Assembly (NCBI GenBank): GCA_017860555.1
Contig: JAGDMJ010000112.1
Location: 1 to 8,928 of the forward strand
Length of the DNA: 8,928 bases
Direction: 5' to 3'
Source of the DNA: Bacteroidota bacterium
GTDB lineage: Bacteria; Bacteroidota; Ignavibacteria; UBA10030; UBA6906
The translations under genes and the position numbers were made by a program. Under the pieces are notes generated by a model. It ran no database searches and had not been told where the DNA came from. It saw only the letters and a list, made by a program, of their open reading frames with translations. This document shows positions 1 to 7,321 of the stretch, piece after piece (position 1 is the first letter of the stretch; the number at the start of each line of letters is the position of its first letter).

Positions 1-1595
1 GTGCTTCCCGTGAACGACGGCGCGAATTTCAATCCGGCCATGATCATCCGTGCCACCCAGAAGAAGATGATATCGGGGGCGGTGACGAGTGTATGGGTAG
101 GATAGAAATACCTCAGCTCGGCGGCCGTCCCACGTCGTTCCTGCTCGGGCCAGTCGTGAACGGAGAAGGGCCAGAGCCAGGACGAGAACCAGGTATCAAG
201 CACGTCCTCGTCCTGCCGAAGGCTGGCACTTCCGCAGTGCGGGCACGTTTCCGGTGTTGAGCGGCGCACAAGTGGCTCATTGCAGGAGGGTGTGCTTTTG
301 TTCTCGCAGTACCAGACCGGGATGCGGTGTCCCCACCAGAGCTGGCGTGAGATGCACCAGTCGCGGATGTTGGTCATCCAGTGCTGGTACACCTTGACCC
401 AGCGGTCCGGATAAAACCTGATGGCGCCGCCGGTGACCGCTGCGAGGGCGGGCTCTGCCAGAGGCTTCATCTTCACGAACCACTGGTCTGAAAGGTATGG
501 TTCGATGATCGTGTTGCAGCGGTAACAGTGTCCCACGCTGTTGGTGTAGTCCTTCGCTTCCACGAGCAGCTTCAACCGTTCCAGATCGGATATCACCAGC
601 TTCCGCGCTTCGAAGCGGTCAAGCCCCTGGTAACGCGATGGGACCTGGTCGTTCAGTCGGGCCGAAATGTCAAAAATACCGATCTGTGGCAGATTGTGAC
701 GCTGCCCGATCCAGTAGTCATTCGGATCATGGGCGGGGGTCACCTTGACCATCCCGGTTCCGAAGGACGGGTCGACGAACTCGTCAGCGATGATCGGGAT
801 TTCCCGGTCAGTGAGAGGGAGAAGCGCAGACTTGCCAATGAGCGCCCGGTAGCGCTCGTCCTGGGGATTGACTGCGACCGCCGTGTCGCCAAGCATGGTC
901 TCGGGACGCGTGGTGGCGACCGTGAGGTGTGCGGGAGTGTTGCCGGTTCCGCCTCCGTTGATCGGGTAGCGGATATAGTAGAGTTTCCCCTGCTGTTCCG
1001 TGAAATTCACTTCATCGTCGCTTATGGCCGTGTGGTCCCTGGGGCACCAATTGACGATGTATTTTCCCCTGTAGATCAGTCCCTCTTCGTACAACCGGAC
1101 GAACACTTCCCGGACTGCCGTCGAAAGGCTTTCGTCCATTGTGAACTTCTCGCGCTCCCAGTCGCACGAAGCGCCGAGGGTTCTCAGCTGCTTGATGATG
1201 GCTCCGCCGTATTGCTTTTTCCACGCCCAGACTTTCTCCACGAACTTCTCGCGTCCAAGGTCATGTCGCGTTTTCCCCTCATGCGACAGAGAGCGCTCAA
1301 CGACGTGTTGTGTGGCGATGCCAGCATGATCCATCCCCGGAATCCAGCACGCCTCAAAGCCGGTCATCCGCTTGAAGCGGATGAACGCGTCCTGCAACGT
1401 GTTGTTGAGGATGTGCCCCATATGGAGCACTCCCGTCACATTGGGCGGGGGAATGACGATCGTGTACGGTTCTCTCCGGGGGTTGGCCTCGGCATGGAAG
1501 AGGCGGTGCTCTTCCCAGTAGGAATACCACTTCTTCTCCACTTCGGCGGGAGAATACACTTTTGCCAGGGGTGAATCCGGTTGTGCGTCGGACAC
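1..1595 (-). CDS. valS: Valyl-tRNA synthetase, N-terminal 531 residues (C-terminus beyond window)
   Basis: Class I aminoacyl-tRNA synthetase that charges tRNA-Val in the cytoplasm and hydrolyses mischarged Thr-tRNA. The reading frame is open from a GTG at 1595-1593 to the window edge. Visible are PPPNVTGVLHMGH at residues 49-61 (the HIGH signature as HMGH), DHAGIATQ (89-96), the CP1 editing-domain motifs TTRPETMLGDTAVAV (228-242) and FGTGMVKVTPAHDPND (278-293), RDWCISRQLWWGH (411-423), and DVLDTWFSS (464-472). Cys pairs CYRC (357-360) and CPHC (451-454) could form a zinc knuckle. The KMSKS loop and anticodon-binding domain lie outside the window; the family is usually near 900 residues. GTG is preferred because GAGGAG sits 7 nt upstream at 1603-1608. 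It is the last visible gene of the leftward operon, 47 nt after the M23 gene. Identity is secure; only the start codon is inferred. Confidence 0.97.
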   Translation of the reverse strand, partial: MSDAQPDSPLAKVYSPAEVEKKWYSYWEEHRLFHAEANPRREPYTIVIPPPNVTGVLHMGHILNNTLQDAFIRFKRMTGFEACWIPGMDHAGIATQHVVERSLSHEGKTRHDLGREKFVEKVWAWKKQYGGAIIKQLRTLGASCDWEREKFTMDESLSTAVREVFVRLYEEGLIYRGKYIVNWCPRDHTAISDDEVNFTEQQGKLYYIRYPINGGGTGNTPAHLTVATTRPETMLGDTAVAVNPQDERYRALIGKSALLPLTDREIPIIADEFVDPSFGTGMVKVTPAHDPNDYWIGQRHNLPQIGIFDISARLNDQVPSRYQGLDRFEARKLVISDLERLKLLVEAKDYTNSVGHCYRCNTIIEPYLSDQWFVKMKPLAEPALAAVTGGAIRFYPDRWVKVYQHWMTNIRDWCISRQLWWGHRIPVWYCENKSTPSCNEPLVRRSTPETCPHCGSASLRQDEDVLDTWFSSWLWPFSVHDWPEQERRGTAAELRYFYPTHTLVTAPDIIFFWVARMIMAGLKFAPSFTGS

Positions 1596-1602
1596 GAAAA
1601 CG

Positions 1603-1608
1603 CTCCTC
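1603..1608 (-). promoter_or_regulatory. Shine-Dalgarno site of valS
   Basis: On the minus strand the six bases read GAGGAG, with a 7-nt spacer to the GTG at 1595. It decides the valS start, since no in-frame ATG lies near the expected N-terminus. Confidence 0.7.
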
Positions 1609-1642
1609 GGTTGCTGTGAACGGAGAGCGTCCTGCGGGCGGA

Positions 1643-3916
1643 TCAGTGGACGAAGAACCGTCGCTCGATGCTGTTGCTGTTGCCGGCTCGGTCTTTCAGA
1701 CGGATCGTCAGGAGGTGATTGCCACGTTCAAGGGGGTCGCTGGCCTGATACAGTACCCTGCGGTGCTCGCCGTCGATTTCTGGAATAGCGACGTTCTCAT
1801 CAATGTACATCTTTAGACCGTCATATTCAATTCCGGATCCTCCGTCGGAAATGCGGAATGTCACCACAGGCCGCCGGGAGGGAGCGGATACGTGAAGGGA
1901 GCTCACCGATGGGGGAGAGTCATCAACATCAAGAAACAGGTCGCCGAGAGTCTTTGTGATCTTCGCGCGGAACATGTTCCCCGGGCCGGTGGGTGATGGT
2001 GCAAGGAGGTCCCGGCTGCCCCGGCCCCGGAAGTAGAGGCCTTGATGCTTGACTGCAGAATCGGCGAAGACAGAGACCTGGAGCGCTCCACCCAGCACGG
2101 TGCGGAGCGGCAGGAGGGTGTAGGCGGTCTCCCCGTGTGCACCATCCTTTTCGACTTCCATATAGATCGTCGAGTAGGCAGTCAGGGAATCGTAGTCGAT
2201 CAGCAAGCGACCATCATCAACGGAGAAGGTTCCGGATTTCCCGGGCACGATCGGGTAGAGATTGAACTCGTCAAACGCCGATAAACGATGGCCATTGACC
2301 TCGGCGTCGGCCGCGATCTTCCTGAGCCCGGCGAAGGATTCGGCCGGCTTGAAAGCGCCGACATATGTGTCAATATCCGAAGGCTGCATAGGAACTGGGC
2401 GCTGTCCCTGTCCTTCATGGACCCGGACGACGGGAGGGACGGTGAACATCCCGGAGGTCTTGGCCAACACGCGTACATAGCCGTTCTCGACGGCATGCTC
2501 AAGCCCGAACGACTGGCCGACGAAGGACGGTTTCCGGACAAAATGGAATTGCGGGGCGGATCTGGTCCCCCAAACATTCTGCGCGACGATCTTGACGACG
2601 TCGAAGTTGCCTGTGGGCAGAGGGATTCGAACAAGATTTCCGTTAATGCTGCGCTTCGGGATGACCGTGTGCAAGGACCACCCGGTCACCCCATCCCGGG
2701 CGGTGCTCACAAGGATCCGGTCGATAGTCGAAAAATCGGCGAATTGCACGGCAATCTCGGGGCCTGACGATTCGATTTGAAAATCTGGCGGGTGATTAAA
2801 CACCAGCGTGCCGTTCACTTCGGATTTGTTCCCAGCGATATCTTCACAGACGATGCGAAAGGTGTGGCGGCCCTCGGCGAAATCCTTGCTGTTGATGACG
2901 CCGGAGTCCCGGGAACCGGAGGGAAGGAAGGGATGCGGGCCCGATCCTTCGGCGTACAGCCGTTCGAAGCGTCCCTGGCCGCGGTCAAGCAGGTCCCAGT
3001 CGTAGTACAGGCCGATCTGGTGCGCATTTCTCATGGGAGCGCGTTCAAGTCCAACGGAATAGACCAATCCGCCATCGATGTACAGCGAATTCCTATACAC
3101 GCCGCGCCGGAACCGGCTGCCTTCGGTCCGGTCCCGGGCGCTGATGGCGAAGCCGGCACGCCCTGTGATGTTCACGGTCTCGGAGATCGAGTAGCGTTTT
3201 TCACCGACCGAACGGGCTCTGTACACCTGTGTTTCCCAGCCGCCGTGAACGCGGGTGTTCTCGCCCAGGGGAGTAATGGCAACCTTGCTGATTGCCGGTG
3301 CGATGCCATCAGCCATACGCAAGTGTTCCGAAAGCTGGGGATTCACCGCATCGAGATTCTCATCACGGATCTCAAAATGCAGGTGGGGAGATCCGATCCC
3401 TGTTTCCCCCGAAAAGGCGATGACGTCGCCCTTGCCGACCGGGAAATCCTCCGGCCCGCACTCGATATTGACGGGGTAGCTTTCGGTACGCAGTTGTTCC
3501 TGCTGCGCGCGGGCATTGATCGCCGGAGCAAACCTGCTCAGGTGCGCGTAAACCGTCGTGTATCCGTCCCGGTGTCGCACGAAGAGCATCTTGCCGTAGC
3601 CGGTCGGCCAGATATAGATGCGGGAGACATAGCCGTCGCGTGACGCGTAGACCTGGTACCCGGTGCGGTCACCGGTGCTGATGTCAATGCCGCCGTGGAA
3701 GTGCATGGTGCGGAACTCGGCGAACGTCGATGTGACGATCGTTCCTGCGTCGGTGGGCCAGATGTAGTCGGAGAAGTCCGTCCGGATGGAACCCGCGGGC
3801 GAGGGCGCGGCCACGGCCGCGCGCATCACCGGGTCCGCCGGAAGAAGCGCTGTTTCGAATGGTAGAAAACAGAAGGTGCAACACAATCCCAGTGCCAAAC
3901 CCACCGCACGTGACAT
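1643..3916 (-). CDS. Secreted M23 family metallopeptidase with long beta-rich C-terminal region
   Basis: Predicted envelope zinc peptidase of the LytM/M23 family, which cleaves peptide cross-links in peptidoglycan or acts as a scaffold. It has 757 residues. Residues 1-27 are hydrophobic after a single Arg and look like an export signal. The M23 domain spans about 45-195: HGGID (H74, D78) is the HxxxD zinc motif, YAHL carries H125, and HLH (178-180) is the HxH motif, so all catalytic positions are present. The remaining 560 residues are beta-rich. Two segments, around 346-366 and 725-757, share a 'G-x-H-x-x-x-I ... D-x-AGN-x-S' pattern typical of Ig-like modules; the second ends the protein. 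The C-terminal region is far longer than in minimal LytM enzymes. The gene starts 18 nt after the parA-like stop and is followed by valS. Its SD candidate (AGGGAG) is distant, about 14 nt, and overlaps the parA-like stop. The substrate and the role of the C-terminal modules are unknown. Confidence 0.92.
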   Translation of the reverse strand: MSRAVGLALGLCCTFCFLPFETALLPADPVMRAAVAAPSPAGSIRTDFSDYIWPTDAGTIVTSTFAEFRTMHFHGGIDISTGDRTGYQVYASRDGYVSRIYIWPTGYGKMLFVRHRDGYTTVYAHLSRFAPAINARAQQEQLRTESYPVNIECGPEDFPVGKGDVIAFSGETGIGSPHLHFEIRDENLDAVNPQLSEHLRMADGIAPAISKVAITPLGENTRVHGGWETQVYRARSVGEKRYSISETVNITGRAGFAISARDRTEGSRFRRGVYRNSLYIDGGLVYSVGLERAPMRNAHQIGLYYDWDLLDRGQGRFERLYAEGSGPHPFLPSGSRDSGVINSKDFAEGRHTFRIVCEDIAGNKSEVNGTLVFNHPPDFQIESSGPEIAVQFADFSTIDRILVSTARDGVTGWSLHTVIPKRSINGNLVRIPLPTGNFDVVKIVAQNVWGTRSAPQFHFVRKPSFVGQSFGLEHAVENGYVRVLAKTSGMFTVPPVVRVHEGQGQRPVPMQPSDIDTYVGAFKPAESFAGLRKIAADAEVNGHRLSAFDEFNLYPIVPGKSGTFSVDDGRLLIDYDSLTAYSTIYMEVEKDGAHGETAYTLLPLRTVLGGALQVSVFADSAVKHQGLYFRGRGSRDLLAPSPTGPGNMFRAKITKTLGDLFLDVDDSPPSVSSLHVSAPSRRPVVTFRISDGGSGIEYDGLKMYIDENVAIPEIDGEHRRVLYQASDPLERGNHLLTIRLKDRAGNSNSIERRFFVH

Positions 3917-3934
3917 ATTCTGGTAAGACTCTCC

Positions 3935-4756
3935 CTACGCTTGCTTTATCAATTGGTCCATGACTGTTGGTTGAAGTGGAGATACCGCCCGCTGAACGTT
4001 GTGGGATATGATCTCACGAGCCAGCGCCAGATAGGACGCGGCACCTCGCGAATTCACGCTGTACAGTACCGCCGGCTTGCCGAAGAAACTCGCTTCGCTG
4101 AGCGCGGTGTTCTTCGGGATGATGGTCTCCAGGATGTACTTCTTGTACTTCGCGCCCAGTTCCCGCATCGTGATGTCCGTGACGCGGGTATTCGGCTCAT
4201 GCATGGTCAGCAGGATCCCCTCCACTTCGATATTCCGCTTTACCACCTCCTTGATGTAGCCAAGATACGCAAACAACTTGTCCACGGCGTCCAGTCCAAA
4301 GTGCCCGGGCTTGACCGGCATAAGGACCGAGTCGGAGGCCGCGAGGGCGTTTGTGCACATGCCGCGAAGCACCGGCGGGCAATCCAGGATCACATAGTCA
4401 TATTCCCGCGAGACGCTCCGCAAGGCATTGCGCAACATCGACCGGTCGTCCGCCAGCCGCTGGATGCGCTCTTCCATCTGAAGGTTTTGCACGTTGCACG
4501 GGACAAAGTCGAGATATTTGAGCTCGGTCCGGTGAATGGCGTTGGTGAAGTTCGTGATGAAGTTGAACACCTCGTACAGGCCCGCGTTGATCGTCCCTCC
4601 GGTAAACCCGAGCGAGATGCCCGATGCGCCAAACGTGTCCATGTCAATGAGCAGGGTGCGCTGCTCCGCGACAGCGAGGCTCGCTGCGAGATTGACGGCG
4701 GTGGTTGTCTTGCCTACTCCGCCTTTGGGGAGTGCGATGGAAATGACTTTTGCCAT
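3935..4756 (-). CDS. Orphan ParA/MinD-family ATPase
   Basis: Deviant Walker-A ATPase of the ParA/Soj/MinD superfamily; relatives dimerise with ATP, bind the nucleoid or membrane, and position DNA or protein cargo. It has 273 residues. The deviant Walker A KGGVGKTT is at 11-18 (signature K11, nucleotide K16) and the Walker-B-like YVILDCPP at 121-128 (D125). The A' motif reads LIDMDTFGASG (36-46), where chromosomal ParA proteins usually have D-x-DPQGNA. No MinD-type C-terminal amphipathic helix is evident. There is no parB gene alongside and I saw no parS-like palindrome, so this is an orphan member rather than a standard partition operon. Its ATG follows the FAH-gene stop by 2 nt with no clear SD, suggesting translational coupling, and the M23 gene follows after 18 nt. 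The cargo is unknown; an envelope or polar positioning role is inferred from the neighbour only. Confidence 0.93.
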   Translation of the reverse strand: MAKVISIALPKGGVGKTTTAVNLAASLAVAEQRTLLIDMDTFGASGISLGFTGGTINAGLYEVFNFITNFTNAIHRTELKYLDFVPCNVQNLQMEERIQRLADDRSMLRNALRSVSREYDYVILDCPPVLRGMCTNALAASDSVLMPVKPGHFGLDAVDKLFAYLGYIKEVVKRNIEVEGILLTMHEPNTRVTDITMRELGAKYKKYILETIIPKNTALSEASFFGKPAVLYSVNSRGAASYLALAREIISHNVQRAVSPLQPTVMDQLIKQA

Positions 4757-4758
4757 GG

Positions 4759-5442
4759 TTACTCGTGTTGAACGGTTGAGGAAGAACTCTCGACGCCCAC
4801 CCTCAGCACCCCGACATTCTCCAGTGACGCCTCCATCTCATCCCCGGCAAACACCTCCCCGACGCCTTCCGGCGTGCCGGTAAAGATCAGGTCGCCCGCT
4901 TCGAGCGTGAAAATCGATGAAAGATATGAGATGATAAAATCAACTCGGAAGATCATATGCGCCGTGCTGGAGCACTGCCGCAGCACGCCGTTGACTTTGA
5001 GTGACAATTTCAGCGAGTGTGGATCCGGGACGAAGCGCTTGTCCATGATGGCGGAAACCGGCGCCGAAGTATCGAACCCCTTGGCAATGCTCCACGGGAG
5101 CCCTTTCTTCTTTGCTTCCGCTTGGACGTCGCGAAGCGTCATGTCAAGGCCAACGGCATATCCTGCAACATAGTCGAAGGCCTCCGCTCGGGGAATATGC
5201 TTCCCTTCCTTTCCGATCAGCACCACCATCTCCACTTCATGATGTAGTTCGCGGGACAGGGGAGGGATAATAACACGAGAACCGGAACCGATGACTGCCG
5301 TCGACGGCTTGATGAACACCACCGGGCTGTCCGGAACTTCGGCGTTCATCTCTTTTGCGTGAGCAGGGTAGTTCCTACCGAGACAGAGACACTTCCCGAC
5401 GTTCACAAACCTCTGTGAGTCCGTGAATGTCACCTTTGCCAT
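4759..5442 (-). CDS. Fumarylacetoacetate hydrolase (FAH) family protein, acylpyruvase-like
   Basis: Metal-dependent cytoplasmic enzyme of the FAH fold, closest in layout to the short FAHD1/YcgM group (acylpyruvate hydrolysis or oxaloacetate decarboxylation). With the ATG at 5442-5440 it has 227 residues, the usual length of this single-domain group. Motifs seen are CLGRNYPAHAKEM (20-32), HHEVEMVVLIG (67-77, with E69 and E71 as likely metal ligands), GYAVGLDMTLRD (94-105, D100 the third ligand), KGFDTSAP (121-128, K121 a conserved active-site position) and GDLIFTGTPEGVG (183-195). A TTG at 5454 would add four residues, MGAC; the ATG is preferred because it starts the conserved MAKVTF-like N-terminus. 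No SD is visible. It heads the leftward operon, with a promoter candidate 24 nt upstream. The exact substrate cannot be read from sequence; other FAH hydrolases or isomerases remain possible. Confidence 0.92.
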   Translation of the reverse strand: MAKVTFTDSQRFVNVGKCLCLGRNYPAHAKEMNAEVPDSPVVFIKPSTAVIGSGSRVIIPPLSRELHHEVEMVVLIGKEGKHIPRAEAFDYVAGYAVGLDMTLRDVQAEAKKKGLPWSIAKGFDTSAPVSAIMDKRFVPDPHSLKLSLKVNGVLRQCSSTAHMIFRVDFIISYLSSIFTLEAGDLIFTGTPEGVGEVFAGDEMEASLENVGVLRVGVESSSSTVQHE

Positions 5443-5465
5443 GCAAGCGCCCAAAAAGGTTTCAC

Positions 5466-5494
5466 AATATAAGGACGTGGTTTTTGTGATGCAA
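5466..5494 (-). promoter_or_regulatory. Candidate sigma-70-type promoter of the FAH-parA-M23-valS operon
   Basis: On the minus strand, TTGCAT (5494-5489) and TATATT (5471-5466) are separated by exactly 17 nt. The -10 matches five of six consensus bases; the -35 keeps the TTG core. Transcription would begin near 5459, leaving a leader of about 17 nt before the ATG at 5442. It is the only good pair I saw upstream of this operon. Confidence 0.5.
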
Positions 5495-5873
5495 GAGTGT
5501 GCCCGGCATCACCCGTGCAAAACTTTGATTATGCGAAAAATGTGCCAGAACCCCACATTCGGCGGACACAGAGGAACTGTCCGACCCGTCCTCATTACCC
5601 ATGTGCTTGCTCCAGAAAGCCCACCGGAATCTCCGGGGCGGACTTCCCCCTCACCGGCCAGGGAGCCGATCGGCCGCTCACCCTGGACGACCCCGGCTCT
5701 GGTGCCGTCCCGGACCACCCGGGTTTGAACAAACTTCTTTGGTGATTCTTCAAAGTCCAGTCTGATCCCCGCCCTGAAAAACCAACCAGGAGTCCACATA
5801 CATCCCGCTGCCCAGTTTCAGAAAGTCTCTGGAATCGGACCTTTTTTGGGCCACTCTTCTGGAAAACCCGATC
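5495..5873. other. Gene-free, GC-rich spacer with several dyads; origin unknown
   Basis: This lies between divergent transcripts and I support no gene in it. All frames that stay open are short, start without SD, and give unrecognisable Pro/Arg/Gly-rich products. It contains at least four short inverted repeats (listed separately) and a 10-bp perfect palindrome, GCCGATCGGC, at 5665-5674. The outer parts are AT-richer than the core at about 5560-5725. It may be a relict mobile element, a structured RNA or a regulatory region. No RNase P, tmRNA, SRP or tRNA signature was found. Confidence 0.55.
5563..5723. repeat. Cluster of four short inverted repeats
   Basis: Four dyads occur within 161 nt: CGGACA/TGTCCG at 5563-5568 and 5578-5583 with a 9-nt loop; CCGGA/TCCGG at 5624-5628 and 5632-5636 with a 3-nt loop; CCAGGGAGC (5658-5666) pairing with GCT (5676-5678) and CCCTGG (5681-5686), with a 2-nt bulge and a 9-nt loop; CCCGG/CCGGG at 5709-5713 and 5719-5723 with a 5-nt loop. 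None is followed by a T-run, so they do not look like intrinsic terminators. Each could arise by chance in GC-rich DNA; the clustering is what stands out. Confidence 0.5.
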
Positions 5874-5902
5874 TTGCAACTCTTCCCGCTTTTGGGTACT
5901 TT
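5874..5902 (+). promoter_or_regulatory. Candidate promoter of purM
   Basis: TTGCAA (5874-5879) and TACTTT (5897-5902) are 17 nt apart. The -35 matches four of six consensus bases and the -10 three of six, so it is weaker than the other promoters here. The predicted start near 5909 lies 13 nt before the ATG at 5922 and 28 nt before the alternative TTG at 5937. No PurR-like operator or riboswitch fold was recognised between it and the gene. Confidence 0.35.
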
Positions 5903-5921
5903 TTTGCACATTTCTTCCATC

Positions 5922-6932
5922 ATGAAAGGAAAGCCCTTGCCTACCACGTACGCCAAGGCCGGTGTCAATATCGAAGAAGGTGACAGGTTTGTCCGGCAGA
6001 TCAAACAATCCGTCCGCTCCACATATACTGCGGGTGTTATCGGCGACATCGGCGCCTTTGGAGGGTTCTTCAGCGCCCGGTTCAAAGGGTACAAAGCGCC
6101 TGTGCTTGTCTCCTCCGTGGACGGTGTAGGCACAAAGGTGATGATCGCAAACATGATGAGGAAGTATGACACCGTCGGGCAGGACCTGGTCAACCACTGT
6201 GTGAACGACATCCTTGTCTGCGGCGCGCGTCCTTTGTACTTCCTGGATTACTTTGCCACCGGAAGACTCAATGTGGAGAATGCCGCTGCCATCATCAGTG
6301 GTTTTGCGAAGGCGTGCCGTGAAAACGGATGTGCCCTCATTGGCGGCGAGACCGCGGAGATGCCGGGGATCTACCAGGAGGAGGACTTCGACCTGGCCGG
6401 AACCATCGTTGGGGTGGTTGACAAGAAGAACATCATAACCGGAAAACGCGTTCGAAAAGGAGACATTCTGGTCGGGCTTCCTTCCAGCGGTCTCCATACC
6501 AACGGATATTCGCTGGCCCGTGCGGTGTTGCTGAAAACGTACAGTGTTGACTCGCACGTCGATGAGCTGGGATCTGCGCTTGGCGACGCGCTTCTGGCCG
6601 TACATCGTTCATACCAACCGGTCGTCCGCCCCCTTCTCGGGCGCGTCGACGTTCACGCGCTCTCTCATATCACCGGCGGGGGTATTGTGGGGAACACCAT
6701 GCGCGTCATGCCGAAAGGGAGAGCTCTGAAGATCGACTGGGAGGCCTGGGCACGTCCGGCGATATTCAATCTGATTCAGCATCTGGGCGAGGTGCCGGAA
6801 GACGATATGCGACGCACCTTCAATCTCGGTGTAGGATTGATCATTGTCGTGCCGAAGTCCGAAGCAGACACAGTCGTGAGCTTTTCGGCCAGGAAAGGAC
6901 TGAGGGGATTTGTGATGGGGGAGGTTGAGTAG
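5922..6932 (+). CDS. purM: Phosphoribosylformylglycinamidine cyclo-ligase (AIR synthetase)
   Basis: Catalyses the ATP-dependent ring closure of FGAM to aminoimidazole ribotide, the fifth step of de novo purine synthesis, in the cytoplasm as a dimer. From the ATG at 5922 it has 336 residues, close to the E. coli enzyme (345). Motifs seen are YAKAGVNIEEGD (10-21, the usual N-terminus), SSVDGVGTK (64-72), GQDLVNHCVNDILVCGARPLYFLDY (86-110), GGETAEMPGIY (141-151), GLPSSGLHTNGYSLAR (185-200) and HITGGGIVGN in the C-terminal domain. The frame is open upstream to 5874, but that part resembles nothing in the family. The ATG lacks an SD; a TTG at 5937, with AAAGGAAAG just before it, is an alternative start that would still keep the whole conserved region. 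It stands alone on its strand, not in a pur operon, and ends 14 nt from the convergent lipoprotein gene. Confidence 0.96.
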   Translation: MKGKPLPTTYAKAGVNIEEGDRFVRQIKQSVRSTYTAGVIGDIGAFGGFFSARFKGYKAPVLVSSVDGVGTKVMIANMMRKYDTVGQDLVNHCVNDILVCGARPLYFLDYFATGRLNVENAAAIISGFAKACRENGCALIGGETAEMPGIYQEEDFDLAGTIVGVVDKKNIITGKRVRKGDILVGLPSSGLHTNGYSLARAVLLKTYSVDSHVDELGSALGDALLAVHRSYQPVVRPLLGRVDVHALSHITGGGIVGNTMRVMPKGRALKIDWEAWARPAIFNLIQHLGEVPEDDMRRTFNLGVGLIIVVPKSEADTVVSFSARKGLRGFVMGEVE

Positions 6933-6946
6933 TCCGCAGGAAATGT

Positions 6947-7285
6947 TTACGGCTTCTGCTGCTTCTGCACGGAATCTTCCAGGGCAGCCACCACGTCGTC
7001 AAAGAACGTTTTCCATCGTTGAACGTCCTCATTGTACCATTGGACTGTCGCGTTGTATTGCTCCCGGGTGACTCCTTCCAGAGCCAGGAGCGAGTCGACC
7101 ATCTGAGCCGAACTGAGGGAATCGGGGCGCACGGGACGAGAGGTCACGGTCGCAGCCGTCAGCCTGGCGTAGACGGAAACGAACTTCGGCTGGGGGATGA
7201 TGTTCGCCGGCTCTTTCTTCCGGCAGGAGGTGCCTGTAAGAAGGAGCGATGCGATGACGAGGAGCAGCAACGCAGATGGTTTCAT
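6947..7285 (-). CDS. Small DUF4296-type lipoprotein
   Basis: Predicted envelope lipoprotein of 112 residues and unknown function. The N-terminus MKPSALLLLVIASLLLTGTSC is a lipoprotein-like signal, with Cys21 followed by RKK; the lipobox is loose (G-T-S before Cys), as is common in Bacteroidota. The mature part fits DUF4296: an N-terminal 'P-x-x-K' segment (around 32-35), a helix with SLLALEGVTREQYNATVQWY, and a final helix with DVQRWKTFFDDVVAALEDS. The order 'short helix - hGhsxxQY/FxxSxxYY - long helix' is what I recognise as the family pattern. The start at 7285 is preferred over 7366 because only it puts the signal peptide at the N-terminus. No SD is present. The gene is convergent with purM, with 14 nt between stops and no visible terminator. 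The family assignment is from motif memory only. Confidence 0.82.
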   Translation of the reverse strand: MKPSALLLLVIASLLLTGTSCRKKEPANIIPQPKFVSVYARLTAATVTSRPVRPDSLSSAQMVDSLLALEGVTREQYNATVQWYNEDVQRWKTFFDDVVAALEDSVQKQQKP

Positions 7286-7292
7286 GTTGGTG

Positions 7293-7321
7293 AGAATATG
7301 CAAATCGGGTGACGAATGCAA
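7293..7321 (-). promoter_or_regulatory. Candidate promoter of the DUF4296 lipoprotein gene, possibly giving a leaderless mRNA
   Basis: On the minus strand, TTGCAT (7321-7316) and TATTCT (7298-7293) are 17 nt apart. The predicted start is near 7286, immediately next to the ATG at 7285, so the transcript would have almost no leader. This agrees with the absence of an SD. Confidence 0.4.

Noticed and set aside
528..1574. 348-codon open frame on the plus strand
   Set aside because: It is antisense to valS, whose minus-strand protein has clear family motifs throughout. High G+C leaves long antisense frames open.
2777..3643. 288-codon open frame on the plus strand
   Set aside because: Antisense to the M23 gene, with no SD and no recognisable motif.
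3941..4771. 276-codon open frame on the plus strand
   Set aside because: Antisense mirror of the parA-like gene; the sense protein has Walker A and B motifs.
5718..5734. tRNA T-arm-like string (GTTCAAACCC on the minus strand)
   Set aside because: The bases flanking it do not pair as a T stem, and no acceptor or anticodon arm can be built around it.
5509..5799. 96-codon minus-strand frame inside the spacer
   Set aside because: No SD, no known domain, low-complexity Gly/Arg-rich product. It might be debris of a mobile element, but I cannot support it as a gene.
5541..5910. Complete insertion sequence with TGTGC...GCACA ends
   Set aside because: The matching ends are only 8 bp, there is no transposase gene and no target-site duplication; kept only as a weak possibility in the findings.
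5595..6605. 336-codon open frame on the minus strand
   Set aside because: Mostly antisense to purM; the part over the spacer has no recognisable domain or start signal.
6933..6946. Bidirectional terminator between the purM and DUF4296-gene stops
   Set aside because: Only 14 nt, with no stable hairpin or T-run on either strand in or around it.
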